Assembly: GCF_022179405.1 (NCBI RefSeq)
Contig: NZ_BPQT01000026.1
Span: 90,709-154,708, forward strand
Source: Methylobacterium marchantiae
GTDB lineage: Bacteria; Pseudomonadota; Alphaproteobacteria; Rhizobiales; Beijerinckiaceae
Reading direction: 5' to 3'
DNA: 64,000 nucleotides
Part shown: in pieces, positions 8,784 through 17,742 of the stretch
Layout of the letters: each line of letters starts with the position of its first letter
How positions within the stretch are numbered: the stretch's first letter is position 1
Made by a program: the position numbers and the translations under genes
Notes under the pieces: generated by a model
Databases searched by the model: none
What the model was told of the DNA's origin: nothing
The model's input: only the letters and a program-made list of their open reading frames with translations

Positions 8784-9785
8784 ATGACCTGGACCGCTCT
8801 TTCGCATCCGCCGGATACGCTCGTAGTGCTGGCCCTCGCCCTCGCCATCGAGGCAGCGGCCGGCTATCCGGACCGGCTCTACAGGGCGCTGGGCCATCCT
8901 GTCACCTGGATCGGCGCGCTGATCGGCAGTCTCGACCGGGCGCTCAACGCAGGTGGCGAAGGGCAGCGACGCGCAGCCGGAATCGCCGCCCTGCTCATCC
9001 TCCTGACGACGGTCGGGGCGATCACCATCGGAGTGACGGCGCTCGCCGCCGCCACAGGTTTTCTGCCCGCCGTTCTGTTGCTCGCCATTGTCTGCGCGAC
9101 CCTGCCCGCGCAGCGCAGCCTCGATGATCACGTGGGCCGCGTCGCCTCGGCTCTCCGTGCGGAAGGTTTGGCGGGCGGACGGCGCGAGGTCTCGATGATC
9201 GTCGGCCGCAATCCGGACAGCCTCGACGAAGCCGGCATCTGCCGTGCCGCCATCGAGAGCCTGTCGGAGAACTTCTCGGACGGTATCGTGGCGCCCTCCT
9301 TCTGGATCGGGATCGGCGGATTGCCGGGAGGCGCGCTCTACAAAGCGATCAACACCGCCGACAGCATGATCGGCCACCGCACGCCCCGGCACGAATCCTA
9401 CGGCTGGGCCTCTGCCCGCCTCGACGATCTCGTCAACCTGCCGGCTTCGAGGCTCTCGGCAGCGCTGATCGCTGCGGCGGCGCTCCTCCATCCCGGCGCT
9501 TCGGCCACGGAGGCGTGCCGTTCCGTATGGCGCGATGCGGGCAAGCACCGCTCACCCAATGCCGGGTGGCCCGAGGCGGCGATGGCGGGGGCGCTCGGCC
9601 TGAGGCTCGCGGGACCGCGCGTGTACGGCGCGCAGACCGTGGAGGATTCCTGGATGGGGAACGGCCGGGCCGAGGCAGGCCCGCACGATGTGGAGCTGGC
9701 GCTCGCGCTGTATCGCGTCGCTTGCGCCATCCTTTTAGGACTTGTCGCGACCGGCGCCATGATACTCAAGGTTGTTCTAATATAA
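8784..9785 (+). CDS. cobD: Adenosylcobinamide-phosphate synthase CobD/CbiB
   Basis: The 333-residue membrane protein belongs to the CobD/CbiB family, which attaches aminopropanol phosphate to adenosylcobyric acid. Visible features are an N-terminal hydrophobic helix, GHPVTWIGALIGSLD at 37-51, two long hydrophobic segments at about 65-105, and the conserved VGRNPDSLDEAGICRAAIES then LSENFSDGIVAPSFW at about 140-174. It partners functionally with CobC, encoded divergently. The ATG at 8784 fits family length. The name follows the Pseudomonas denitrificans scheme; it is CbiB in Salmonella. Confidence 0.95.
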   Translation: MTWTALSHPPDTLVVLALALAIEAAAGYPDRLYRALGHPVTWIGALIGSLDRALNAGGEGQRRAAGIAALLILLTTVGAITIGVTALAAATGFLPAVLLLAIVCATLPAQRSLDDHVGRVASALRAEGLAGGRREVSMIVGRNPDSLDEAGICRAAIESLSENFSDGIVAPSFWIGIGGLPGGALYKAINTADSMIGHRTPRHESYGWASARLDDLVNLPASRLSAALIAAAALLHPGASATEACRSVWRDAGKHRSPNAGWPEAAMAGALGLRLAGPRVYGAQTVEDSWMGNGRAEAGPHDVELALALYRVACAILLGLVATGAMILKVVLI

Positions 9786-9820
9786 CCGACATCGAGCGGT
9801 TTCGAAGGGGCGAGCGAGTG

Positions 9821-10894
9821 ATGATTCGGACTGGTTTTCTGGCGATCCTGCTGCTTCACGGAGCCGTCGCGTCGCAGGCGCTCGCGGCGGGAAGCGCCAT
9901 GCGCGATCTCGTCCCGGTCGATCCGCCTTATACCGTGACGTCGGGCCTGAGCGGCAAGGACGGCAAGCCGGCCAAGGACATCAGCGGCATCGCCTGCATG
10001 CCGCCGAGGGAGGACAAGCGCCGCTGTCTCGTGGTCAACGACGAGAATACCGGCGCCCAGTTCATCACCATCGACGGGCACACGATCACGCCCGGCGCCG
10101 ATATCGACATCGTCGGCGGCGGACCGAATTCGGGCACGCTCGGCACTCCACCCTCGAAGAACGGCTGTTCGGGCGGTGAAGGCAAGTTCGACGATCTCGA
10201 TGGCGAAGGCGTCGCCTATGCCGCCCCGTATTTCTACGTCGTCGGCTCGCATGGCTGTTCGCGCGGCAAGGCGAAGTTCAAGCTGTCGACCTTCGTGCTG
10301 GCGCGCATCAGGGTCGATGCGAAGGGCGAACCGGAGGGGCCGGGCGCCGTTGAGACCACCTACCGCCTGGGCGACGCCCTCGGCGCGGCGGAAGCCGTGA
10401 GCGCCTACTACACCCAGGACCTCCAGACCGACGATGGCGACGCATCGCCGAACGGTCTCAACATCGAGGGCGTCGCCGTCGATGGGAAGCGCCTGTTCGC
10501 CGGCCTCCGCGCACCGTCCCGGGACGGCAAGACCTTCATCGTCGAGGCCGATGTCGATGCGTTGTTCGCGGAGGGACACGTGCCGCTCAAGGCGGCCCCG
10601 CAGGTCATCCCCCTCTCGGTCGGACGCGGCGCCGGCATCCGCGATCTCGCCATCCTGCCGGACGGCCGGCTGCTCGTCCTCACCGGACCCGCACAGGGGC
10701 AGACCGACGTACCCTACAGCCTGTTCGCCGCCGGAGCGCGGTCCAACGGCAAGATCGAGGCGATCGGACGGCTCACCGGCGCGCAGCCCGGCGCCAAGGC
10801 GGAGGGCGTCGCGGTCCTGGGGGACAAGCGAATCCTCGTGATGTTCGACAGCGTCAAGGACGGCGGACCGCTCGAATACAAACTTCCGCAATAG
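9821..10894 (+). CDS. Secreted DUF3616 protein
   Basis: The 357-residue protein has a clear Sec signal peptide, with cleavage likely after ASQALA near residue 22. The mature part is rich in beta-strand repeats such as DISGIACMPP, LNIEGVAVDGKRLFAGLRAP and IRDLAILPDGRLLVLTGP, as expected of a beta-propeller-like DUF3616 domain. It is probably periplasmic; no activity is known. It begins 35 nt after cobD, so it may be co-transcribed with it, but no link to cobalamin is known. GTG at 9818 is an alternative start. Confidence 0.8.
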   Translation: MIRTGFLAILLLHGAVASQALAAGSAMRDLVPVDPPYTVTSGLSGKDGKPAKDISGIACMPPREDKRRCLVVNDENTGAQFITIDGHTITPGADIDIVGGGPNSGTLGTPPSKNGCSGGEGKFDDLDGEGVAYAAPYFYVVGSHGCSRGKAKFKLSTFVLARIRVDAKGEPEGPGAVETTYRLGDALGAAEAVSAYYTQDLQTDDGDASPNGLNIEGVAVDGKRLFAGLRAPSRDGKTFIVEADVDALFAEGHVPLKAAPQVIPLSVGRGAGIRDLAILPDGRLLVLTGPAQGQTDVPYSLFAAGARSNGKIEAIGRLTGAQPGAKAEGVAVLGDKRILVMFDSVKDGGPLEYKLPQ

Positions 10895-10922
10895 CCGAAC
10901 TCACGCGCTCCACCTTCCGTCT

Positions 10923-11375
10923 TTAGGCCGGAGGCGGCGCGGCGGCGGGCGTCGATACGCCCCGCCGCGAGGCGTCCCGGTGCAGGGCCGACAGCACCAC
11001 GCGCCGGACCGGCCCGCTCGATCGGGCCGCATGGCGCGCCACCCACCACAGAGCAAAGGCAGTGACCAGCCGCAGCATGATGATGATGATGAAGCTGTTG
11101 ACGGTGTTCGACACCTCGAAGCTGCGCACCGTGACGACGTTCGAGGGCACCTCGAACAGGAAGTAGCCGAGGAAGAACAAGGACGCCCCGAGCCCGTAGG
11201 CACTCTCGCTCAGGGACAGGTCACCGACCATCTGGAGCTTGGCGCAGGAGATGTTCTGCCGGTCGATATCGGCGATGAGATACATCAGCCCGAGGAGCGG
11301 CGTCATACGCAGCGTCACGGTCCTGACCGTATCAAGCGCGAGGCGCCGATCGACCTGAGGGAGCGGCGGCGTCAT
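10923..11375 (-). pseudogene. Truncated MFS transporter (anion:cation symporter type)
   Basis: The first ~90 residues match the start of an ACS-family MFS transporter: MTPLLGLMYLIADIDRQNIS, then AKLQMVGDLSLSESAYGLGA and FFLGYFLFEVPSNVV. Intact members have over 400 residues. Here similarity stops after helix 2 and the frame ends at 150 residues with an Arg/Ala-rich tail. Ile-Ile-Ile-Ile from repeated ATGATG units near 11078-11097 also looks degenerate. I judge it a decayed remnant of a transporter for an organic acid, stranded inside the cobalamin cluster. Confidence 0.75.
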
Positions 11376-11443
11376 CGGCTGTTTCCTCGACGGCTAGCCC
11401 CTCGAACGTGAGTTTCACAGGCAGAGCCTACGCCGCCGGACGG

Positions 11444-12904
11444 CTAGCGCGCCAGCGCGAGCAGGCGGTCGCAATCGACATGGTCCTCGAGATGTCGCGC
11501 CAGGGCGTCGAGGACGCGCTCGACCTCTCCCTCGTGGGAATGGCCGTCAGACGCCGCCCCCAGGCGCGCGAGCCAGGCGACCCGCTGGCGATCGTCGGCG
11601 AAGAGACCGTGGACGTAGGTGCCGCAGACCCGCCCGTTCTCCGACACCGCACCGTCAGTCCGTCCGTCTTCGAAACGCAGGAGCGGCGTCGCCGCGTCGG
11701 GACCCGACGTGTCGCCCACATGCATCTCGTAGCCGCTGAAAGGCAGGTCGTCGGCGAGCGTCCGGCCGCTCACTGCCTCGAGGCGCTTCAGGGGGGTCAT
11801 GACCGTATCGACGTCGAGGAGCCCGAGACCGGGGACGCTGCGCGGATCTCCCTCGATCCCGTGCGGGTCGCTCACCACGCGCCCGAGCATCTGGTAGCCG
11901 CCACAGAGGCCGAGCACATGGCCGCCGCGGCGCAGATGGGCGTGGATATCCACGTCCCAGCCCTCGCGCCGCAAGGCTTCGAGATCGTCGATCGTGGTCT
12001 TCGAGCCCGGCAACAGGACGAGGGCGATGTCGCCGGGAATCGCCTCGCCTGGCCTGATCAGCACGACCTCCACCTCCGGCTCGGCCCGCAGCGGGTCGAG
12101 ATCGTCGAAATTGGCGATGCGCGGCAGCACAGGCACCGCGATGCGGATGCGCGTCCGGCTGGAGGAGGCGGAGCCGGCGAGGCCGAGGGCGTCCTCGGCC
12201 GGGAGCCGAGCGGCTTCGGGGAAGTGCGGCACGAGGCCCAAGGCCGGCCATCCGGTGGCCTTCGCGACGATACGCATCCCGTCCGCGAACAAGGTGGGAT
12301 CGCCGCGGAAGCGATTGACGATGAAACCGGCGATCATCGCCGCATCCTCGGCCTCGATCACCGCCCTGGTGCCGACGAGGCTGGCGATGACACCGCCCCG
12401 GTCGATGTCTCCGAGTAGGATCACGGGCGTATCGGTGGCCCGGGCAAAGCCCATATTGGCGATGTCGCCCTTGCGCAGGTTGACCTCCGAAGCCGAGCCG
12501 GCACCCTCGACGATGACGAGGTCGGCCTCAGCCTTCAGATGATCGAAACTCTCCAGAACGGAGGCCAGCAGCCTCGGCTTCCAGGCCTGAAAGTCCCTCG
12601 CCTTCGCCGTTCCGACCATGCGGCCCTGAACCACGACCTGCGAGCCGGTCTCGCTCTGGGGCTTCAGCAGGACTGGGTTCATGTGGATGGAGGGCGCCAC
12701 GCGGGAAGCCCGCGCCTGCAAGGCCTGCGCCCGGCCGATCTCGCCGCCATCGGCGGTGACGGCGGCATTGTTCGACATGTTCTGCGGCTTGAACGGCCGC
12801 ACCGTCAGCCCGCGTTGCGTGAAGGCCCGGCACAGGCCCGCGACGATCAGCGACTTGCCGACATCCGAGCCGGTGCCCTGGATCATGAAGGCGCGGGCGG
12901 TCAT
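11444..12904 (-). CDS. cobQ: Cobyric acid synthase CobQ
   Basis: The 486-residue amidotransferase uses glutamine and ATP to amidate four side chains of adenosylcobyrinate a,c-diamide. The N-terminal synthetase domain has the P-loop-like GTGSDVGKS at 10-18 and [10 protein letters not shown] at 38-47. [17 protein letters not shown] is at 163-179. The C-terminal class I glutaminase domain has LLPGSKTT at 297-304, the nucleophile C333 in [11 protein letters not shown], and YVHGLF with the catalytic His. It follows the UbiC-like gene by 45 nt on the same strand and probably ends the cobP-cobO operon. Confidence 0.96.
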   Translation of the reverse strand: MTARAFMIQGTGSDVGKSLIVAGLCRAFTQRGLTVRPFKPQNMSNNAAVTADGGEIGRAQALQARASRVAPSIHMNPVLLKPQSETGSQVVVQGRMVGTAKARDFQAWKPRLLASVLESFDHLKAEADLVIVEGAGSASEVNLRKGDIANMGFARATDTPVILLGDIDRGGVIASLVGTRAVIEAEDAAMIAGFIVNRFRGDPTLFADGMRIVAKATGWPALGLVPHFPEAARLPAEDALGLAGSASSSRTRIRIAVPVLPRIANFDDLDPLRAEPEVEVVLIRPGEAIPGDIALVLLPGSKTTIDDLEALRREGWDVDIHAHLRRGGHVLGLCGGYQMLGRVVSDPHGIEGDPRSVPGLGLLDVDTVMTPLKRLEAVSGRTLADDLPFSGYEMHVGDTSGPDAATPLLRFEDGRTDGAVSENGRVCGTYVHGLFADDRQRVAWLARLGAASDGHSHEGEVERVLDALARHLEDHVDCDRLLALAR

Positions 12905-12949
12905 GCGTTCAGATCGGGTCCGGCGAGAGGGAAGGCGTCGCGAGCCCTA

Positions 12950-13654
12950 TCACGGTCGTGACGGCGAGGCACAGGCAGGATCGTCAGGCCGCGCGGCCCG
13001 GCGGAAATCGAGGATGGCGGCAGCGTAGGTTTCCACCACCTCCGAGAACGGCACCCGCTCCGCCGTGAACAGGACGGCGCGATGGCTGAAGAGGCGGTCG
13101 GGAATCGCGAGGGTACCGCATGCGGATGCGGGTGGAGCCGCCTGGTCCCATCCGGGCGGGAGGGGATGCCACAGGATGTCCGCGCCGATCGTCTGGCGCG
13201 TGGCTCCCAGCGCCTGGACCGCCCTGCCGAAGGGCGTGTCGGTCGTCTCGAGGAGGCGGTTCATCTCAGGCGTCAGCCGCTCGGGCACATACCAGTTGTC
13301 GGCTTCCGACAGGACGTGGTCGCCGCAGGCGAGCCGGACGCGGCGATACTTCAGGACAGTCTCCGGTCCGGCCGCAAGTCGCCGTCGCGTCTCCTCGGAG
13401 GCGGGCTTGTCCACGTCTCGCAGGAGGGTCGCTGCGAGTCGTGGCGTCGGCGCCATGCCGTGCTCGGAACACCAGCCTTCCAGCGTCGCCGTGGCGCTGC
13501 GACTCGCCAGAAGCCTCGCGTTGAGCCCCTCCATCACCGCGAGCGCCTCGACGCGACCGAGATAGGTGTCGGGCCATGAGGGGACGGACTCGGAGCGAAC
13601 CTGCTGAACGCCACTCATGACCAACAGTCCGAGCGCAACGAAGAACACCCGCAT
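12950..13654 (-). CDS. Secreted chorismate-lyase-like (UbiC fold) protein
   Basis: The 234-residue protein starts with a hydrophobic signal peptide (MRVFFVALGLLVMSGV), cut probably after QQVRS. The mature part shows the UbiC/chorismate-lyase pattern: YRRVRLACGDHVLSEADNWY, VPERLTPEM, then TPFGRAVQALGATRQ, and a Glu in SEVVETY near the C-terminus that lines up with the catalytic Glu of UbiC. Chorismate is cytoplasmic, so a secreted member is likely to do something else. Its ATG overlaps the cobO stop by one base (TGATG), which implies translational coupling within the cobalamin operon. Function unknown. Confidence 0.6.
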   Translation of the reverse strand: MRVFFVALGLLVMSGVQQVRSESVPSWPDTYLGRVEALAVMEGLNARLLASRSATATLEGWCSEHGMAPTPRLAATLLRDVDKPASEETRRRLAAGPETVLKYRRVRLACGDHVLSEADNWYVPERLTPEMNRLLETTDTPFGRAVQALGATRQTIGADILWHPLPPGWDQAAPPASACGTLAIPDRLFSHRAVLFTAERVPFSEVVETYAAAILDFRRAARPDDPACASPSRP

Positions 13655-14274
13655 CAGAACTCGATCCCCTCCTGCGCCTTCACGCCCGCGGAGAAGTGGT
13701 GTTTGACGCTGCCCATCTCGGTGACGAGGTCGGCGGCCTCGACGAGGGCCGGCTTTGCGTTGCGGCCGGTGACGATGACGTGGAGGTCGGACCGGCGCGC
13801 GCGGAAGGCGGCGACCACTGCGTCGATGGGCAGGTAGTCGTAGCGGAGCGCGATGTTGAGTTCGTCGAGGAGGACGAGGCGAATGGTCGGGTCGGCCATC
13901 AGCTCCTCGGCCTTGGCCCAGGCCTGCTCCGCGGCGGCGATGTCGCGGGCCTTGTCCTGGGTCTCCCAGGTGAAGCCCTCGCCGAGCGTATGCCACTCGA
14001 TCCGGTCGCCGAAAGCCTTCAGCGCGTGTTTCTCGCCGGTGTCCCAGGCGCCCTTGATGAACTGGACCACGCCCACCCGCCAGCCATGGCCGAGCGCTCG
14101 CAGGACGAGGCCGAGTCCCGCCGTGGTCTTGCCCTTGCCAGGGCCGGTATTGACGATGAGGAGCCCTTTCTCGATCGTCTTCTCCGCGACCTCCGCGTCC
14201 TGAACGGCCTTGCGCTTCTCCATCTTCTCGCGGTGACGGTCGGCCTCCGCATCGCTCATGTCCGCGTCGTTCAT
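13654..14274 (-). CDS. cobO: Corrinoid adenosyltransferase CobO/BtuR
   Basis: The 206-residue enzyme transfers the 5'-deoxyadenosyl group from ATP to the cobalt of reduced corrinoids. After a charged N-terminal helix it has the P-loop NTGPGKGKTTAGLG at 42-55, VVQFIKGAW near 69-77, WHTLGEGFTW and the VLLDELN motif near 134-140. These mark the CobA/CobO/BtuR type, unrelated to PduO. Its ATG overlaps the cobP stop by 4 nt. Cytoplasmic. Confidence 0.96.
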   Translation of the reverse strand: MNDADMSDAEADRHREKMEKRKAVQDAEVAEKTIEKGLLIVNTGPGKGKTTAGLGLVLRALGHGWRVGVVQFIKGAWDTGEKHALKAFGDRIEWHTLGEGFTWETQDKARDIAAAEQAWAKAEELMADPTIRLVLLDELNIALRYDYLPIDAVVAAFRARRSDLHVIVTGRNAKPALVEAADLVTEMGSVKHHFSAGVKAQEGIEF

Positions 14275-14804
14275 GCGCTCGCTCCCGGTTGGGGTTTCAC
14301 GATCATCGGCAGCCCCGCCACCATGAACACCACATGGTCGGCCCGCGCGGCGAGGCGCTGGTGCAAACGCCCCGCCGCGTCGCGGAAGCGACGGGCCAGC
14401 GCGTTGTCCGGCACGATGCCGAGCCCGACCTCGTTGCCGACCAGCACCACCGGCCCCGGCGTCCGATCGAACGCCTCGATCAGGGCCGCGGTCGCTACCT
14501 CGCTGTCAGCCTCGGACAGGATCAAATTGGTCAGCCAGAGGGTCAGGCAATCGACCAGCACCGGCCCGGTCGATGCGGCGACGGCCTCGGCCAGGTCGAC
14601 GGGCACGTCCCGCGTGATCCATCCGGCCGATCGGCGAGATCTGTGAAGGGCGATGCGCTCCCGCATCTCGTCGTCCCAGGCCTGTGCGGTGGCGAGGTAG
14701 AGCCAGGGTGCAGGGCAGGATTCGATCAGCCGCTCGGCGTGGAGGCTCTTGCCGGAACGGGCGCCGCCGAGCACCAGAGTCAGTCGGGGAGGAAGCTGCC
14801 GCAT
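14271..14804 (-). CDS. cobP: Adenosylcobinamide kinase / guanylyltransferase CobP (CobU)
   Basis: The 177-residue bifunctional enzyme phosphorylates adenosylcobinamide and then transfers GMP to it. The P-loop GGARSGKS is at 13-20. H54 in ALHRSRR is the probable guanylylated residue, and DCLTLWLTN is at 85-93. GNEVGLGIVPDN follows near 127-138. The ATG at 14804 gives the normal length. It heads the minus-strand unit cobP-cobO-UbiC-like-cobQ and is divergent from the cobalamin riboswitch that starts about 95 nt away. Confidence 0.95.
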   Translation of the reverse strand: MRQLPPRLTLVLGGARSGKSLHAERLIESCPAPWLYLATAQAWDDEMRERIALHRSRRSAGWITRDVPVDLAEAVAASTGPVLVDCLTLWLTNLILSEADSEVATAALIEAFDRTPGPVVLVGNEVGLGIVPDNALARRFRDAAGRLHQRLAARADHVVFMVAGLPMIVKPQPGASA

Positions 14805-14899
14805 GGCTCCCTTTAGCGCGAAATCACGGCGCGTGGTCAAAGCCGTTAAAACGTCCTGACGGCGCGTTGTCAGCGCTCGCGCGAGCGCGTAGAAGCGAG

Positions 14900-15070
14900 G
14901 TTCGGACGGTGCCCCGGCGACGGGGTGAAAAGGGAATGCGGTGAGGGCTCGCGCCTGAAACCGCAGCTGCCCCCGCAACTGTGAGCGGAGACGGGCCTGC
15001 CATCGGCCACTGGAGCGATCCGGGAAGGCGGCAGGAACGGACGACCCGCGAGCCAGGAGACCTGCCTTCC
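14900..15070 (+). ncRNA. Cobalamin (AdoCbl) riboswitch
   Basis: The conserved cobalamin riboswitch boxes occur in order: GGTGCC near 14908, GGGAATGCGGTGAGG near 14931-14946, the B12 box GCTGCCCCCGCAACTGTGA near 14968-14986, GCCACTGG near 15006, GGGAAGGC near 15022 and the closing AGCCAGGAGACCTGCC at 15051-15066. It lies about 70 nt upstream of cbtB on the same strand. Binding of adenosylcobalamin should shut off cbtB and the genes behind it, by termination or by hiding the ribosome-binding site; I cannot tell which. Confidence 0.95.
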
Positions 15071-15138
15071 GAAGGGGACATCTGTCCTCCCGCTCGATTC
15101 TCGAACGCCGCCGGCGGGGCGGCCGGAGACATGACACG

Positions 15139-15315
15139 ATGACGACCAACACCCTCGTCCTGACCGGCATCCGCAGCAACGAGCGCCTCGGCGCGGTGCT
15201 CATGGCCGCTTTCCTCGGCCTCGGCCTCGTTTTCATGGCCGGCTTCGCTCCGGCGATGGCGCTGCACAACGCAGCCCACGATTTCCGGCACGCCCAGAAC
15301 TTCCCCTGCCACTGA
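15139..15315 (+). CDS. cbtB: CbtB, small subunit of predicted cobalt transporter
   Basis: The 58-residue protein has one membrane helix (about 18-38, LGAVLMAAFLGLGLVFMAGF) followed by a histidine-rich tail, HNAAHDFRHAQ then PCH, that can bind metal. This is the CbtB pattern. CbtB works with CbtA as a predicted cobalt importer and is usually under B12 riboswitch control, as here. It is short and easily missed. The ATG at 15139 follows an ATG at 15131 that opens only a four-codon frame. Confidence 0.92.
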   Translation: MTTNTLVLTGIRSNERLGAVLMAAFLGLGLVFMAGFAPAMALHNAAHDFRHAQNFPCH

Positions 15316-15344
15316 CCGCCTCGCGCTCAGGCAGGACCCACCTC

Positions 15345-16124
15345 ATGATTATCCGGCTCGTGTCGGCGGCCCTGGTCGCCGGCTTCCTCGCGGCTGTGGT
15401 CGCGACGGGACTTCAGCTCGCCCTCACCTCGCCGCTGATCATCGCGGCGGAGCGCTACGAGAGCGGTGAAGCCACCGCACCGGCGGCGCACTGGATGCCG
15501 CGCGACGCGTCTCCGGCCTCCCTCATCATCCGCGCGCATTCGAGCCACGAGCATGGCGGAAAAACGGAAGGTGTCGAAGGCGGCGAGGTCGCTCCGGCTT
15601 GGCAGCCGGGCCCCGGCCTCCCGCGCATGGCCTTCACGGCCCTCGCCACCCTCGTCGGCGGCGTCGGCTATGCGCTGCTTCTCGGCGCGGCGCTGATCGC
15701 CTGCGGACGCGAACCGAACCCGGAAATAGGCCTGCGCTTCGCCATCGCCGGCTTCCTCGCCGTCGCCCTTGCACCGGCACTCGGCCTGCCTCCCGAGCTT
15801 CCCGGCATGGAGGCGGCCCCGCTGGCCGAACGCCAGTTCTGGTGGATCATGACCGCGGCGGCCACCGCCATGGGGCTGTACCTCATCGCGATCCGCCGGT
15901 CCTCCATCGCCATCGCAGGCGGCATCGTGCTGCTCGTGGCGCCCCATCTGGCCGGCGCGCCGGAGACCAGCCACACCGCCTCCGCCCTGCCGCCAGGCTA
16001 TGCGGCACAGTTCGCCGCGCGCTCGCTCGGCATCGCTTTCGTGTTCTGGGCAGTGATCGGCCTGGCTTTCGGGTGGGCGTGGAACAGCTTCGGGCGGAAG
16101 ATCGCGGTGGCGTCCCGTGCCTGA
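15345..16124 (+). CDS. cbtA: CbtA, predicted cobalt transporter
   Basis: The 259-residue integral membrane protein has the CbtA layout: an N-terminal helix (LVSAALVAGFLAAVVATGLQ), a loop with a short histidine run (SSHEHGG near 66-72), then about five more helices. PALGLPPELPGMEAA near 145-159 is a family hallmark. It should import cobalt for corrin synthesis together with CbtB, 29 nt upstream. AGGACCC before the ATG may serve as ribosome-binding site. Its end overlaps DUF1636 by 8 nt. Confidence 0.92.
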   Translation: MIIRLVSAALVAGFLAAVVATGLQLALTSPLIIAAERYESGEATAPAAHWMPRDASPASLIIRAHSSHEHGGKTEGVEGGEVAPAWQPGPGLPRMAFTALATLVGGVGYALLLGAALIACGREPNPEIGLRFAIAGFLAVALAPALGLPPELPGMEAAPLAERQFWWIMTAAATAMGLYLIAIRRSSIAIAGGIVLLVAPHLAGAPETSHTASALPPGYAAQFAARSLGIAFVFWAVIGLAFGWAWNSFGRKIAVASRA

Positions 16125-16551
16125 CGACGGCACCGCAAACGGCGTCGGGGCCGGCGATCCCGTCGTCCTCTACGTCTGCGCCACCTGTCGCGCTGCAGGT
16201 GATCCGTCCGAGCCTCGTGCCGGCGCGCTGCTGCTGTCGGCCCTGAGGGAAGCGGTCGCGGAGACCGTTTCATCAAACGTCAGGGTAGAGAGCACGGAAT
16301 GTCTCTCGGTCTGCAAACGCCCCTGCACCGTCGCCGTGGCCTCCGAAGGCCGCTGGACCTACGTCTACGGCGATCTCGACCCTATCGAATCCGCCAGGAC
16401 CATCCTCGCGGGCATCGGCCTGTATGCGGAGACCCCGGACGGCATCGTGCCCTGGAAGGCACGGCCGGAGGCGTTCCGCAAAGGCGTCGTCGCCCGCATC
16501 CCCCCGTTTCCCCCGCGTCACGCGGTCAGAATTCCGGACGCCGCCGAATGA
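16117..16551 (+). CDS. DUF1636 metal-binding (2Fe-2S ferredoxin-like) protein
   Basis: The 144-residue protein carries cysteines C21 and C24 (CATC) and C62, C66, C70 (ECLSVCKRPC), spaced as in thioredoxin-fold 2Fe-2S ferredoxins. DUF1636 proteins are regularly encoded with cobW and cbtAB and may deliver electrons or metal in corrin synthesis; the exact role is not known. GTG start at 16117 overlaps cbtA by 8 nt, and its stop overlaps the cobW start (ATGA). Cytoplasmic. Confidence 0.85.
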   Translation: MPDDGTANGVGAGDPVVLYVCATCRAAGDPSEPRAGALLLSALREAVAETVSSNVRVESTECLSVCKRPCTVAVASEGRWTYVYGDLDPIESARTILAGIGLYAETPDGIVPWKARPEAFRKGVVARIPPFPPRHAVRIPDAAE

Positions 16552-17582
16552 GCATCGTCGAGAAGATCCCCTGCACCATCGTCACCGGCTTCCTCGGAGC
16601 CGGGAAGACGACCCTCGTGCGCCACCTCGTGGAGAATGCCGGCGGACGGCGGCTGGCCATCATCGTCAACGAATTCGGCGATATCGGCTTCGACGGGTCG
16701 TTCCTCGCGGCCTGCGGCATCGAGGGCTGCCAGGACGAGGACATCGTCGAGCTCGCAAACGGTTGCATCTGCTGCACCGTGGCCGACGATTTCGTTCCGG
16801 CCCTCAACAAGCTCCTCGACCGGGCCGACCCGCCCGAGCACATCCTGATCGAGACGTCGGGCCTTGCCCTGCCGAAGCCCCTGGTCCAGGCCTTCCACTG
16901 GCCGGCGATCCGTTCGCGGGTGACGGTGGACGGGGTCATCGCGGTGATCGACGGCCCTGCCGTCGCCGCCGGTTTCTTCGCCGACGATCCGGCGGCCCTC
17001 GCCGCCCAGCGCGCGGATGATGCCAGCGTCGACCACGACAACCCGTTGGAAGAGGTATTCGAGGACCAGCTCCTCTGCGCCGACCTCCTCGTGATGAACA
17101 AGGCCGACCTCCTCGACGAGGCCGGCAAGGCCAAGGTCCGTGCCGAAGTCGAGCGCCAATTGCCCCGCGCGGTGAAGATGGTCGAATCCGAGCATGGTCG
17201 CCTCGATCCGCGCGTGATCCTCGGCCTCGGCGCCGCAGCCGAGGACGACCTCGACGCCCGCCCCTCGCATCACGGCGAAGGGGAAGACCACGATCACGAC
17301 GATTTCGATTCCGTGGCGATCCCGGTTTCGTCCACCGCCAGTGCCGAAGATCTCGCCGCCCGCGTGGCCCGTGCCGCCGAGACGAAGGGCGTGCTGCGGA
17401 TCAAGGGCTTCGCCGAGGTCACCGGCAAGCCGATGCGTCTCGTGGTCCAGGGTGTCGGCGCACGCATCGCCCATCATTACGACCGCCCATGGCGGGCAAG
17501 CGAGAACCGGGACGGCCGCCTCGTCGTGATCGGGCTCAAAGGCTTCGATCAGGCGGCGGTGGCATCCGCCCTGGCGGGATGA
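16548..17582 (+). CDS. cobW: CobW, GTP-dependent metal chaperone
   Basis: The 344-residue COG0523 GTPase has the P-loop GFLGAGKTT at 14-22, the metal-binding GCICC at 72-76, and the guanine-specificity NKAD near 184-187. A His/Asp-rich linker (HHGEGEDHDHDD) precedes the C-terminal CobW domain. It is thought to hand Co(II) to the CobNST chelatase, which fits its place just before cobN. It overlaps DUF1636 by 4 nt (ATGA). A zinc chaperone is the usual alternative in this family, but the context argues for cobalt. Confidence 0.93.
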   Translation: MSIVEKIPCTIVTGFLGAGKTTLVRHLVENAGGRRLAIIVNEFGDIGFDGSFLAACGIEGCQDEDIVELANGCICCTVADDFVPALNKLLDRADPPEHILIETSGLALPKPLVQAFHWPAIRSRVTVDGVIAVIDGPAVAAGFFADDPAALAAQRADDASVDHDNPLEEVFEDQLLCADLLVMNKADLLDEAGKAKVRAEVERQLPRAVKMVESEHGRLDPRVILGLGAAAEDDLDARPSHHGEGEDHDHDDFDSVAIPVSSTASAEDLAARVARAAETKGVLRIKGFAEVTGKPMRLVVQGVGARIAHHYDRPWRASENRDGRLVVIGLKGFDQAAVASALAG

Positions 17583-17687
17583 GGCCGCTCATGCGCCTGC
17601 GCGAACGAGCGTCACTGCGCCCTTCGTGGCGCGCGGCGGCGTTGGTTTTGGGCCCTGCCGACCCCATCCAGGCTAGCGGCTGTTCCG

Positions 17688-17721
17688 GCAGGCGCCCTCG
17701 CCCCGAGGCGCCGGCGCCTGC
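17688..17721 (+). promoter_or_regulatory. Hairpin in the cobW-cobN gap
   Basis: GCAGGCGCC at 17688-17696 is the exact reverse complement of GGCGCCTGC at 17713-17721, giving a 9-bp GC-rich stem with a 16-nt loop. It ends 21 nt before cobN, within a 160-nt gap where the other genes of the operon overlap. It could be an attenuator, a processing site or an RNA stabiliser. No T run follows, so a simple terminator is unlikely. Confidence 0.4.
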
Positions 17722-17742
17722 AAGCGCCGCGCGGCGCCCGCC

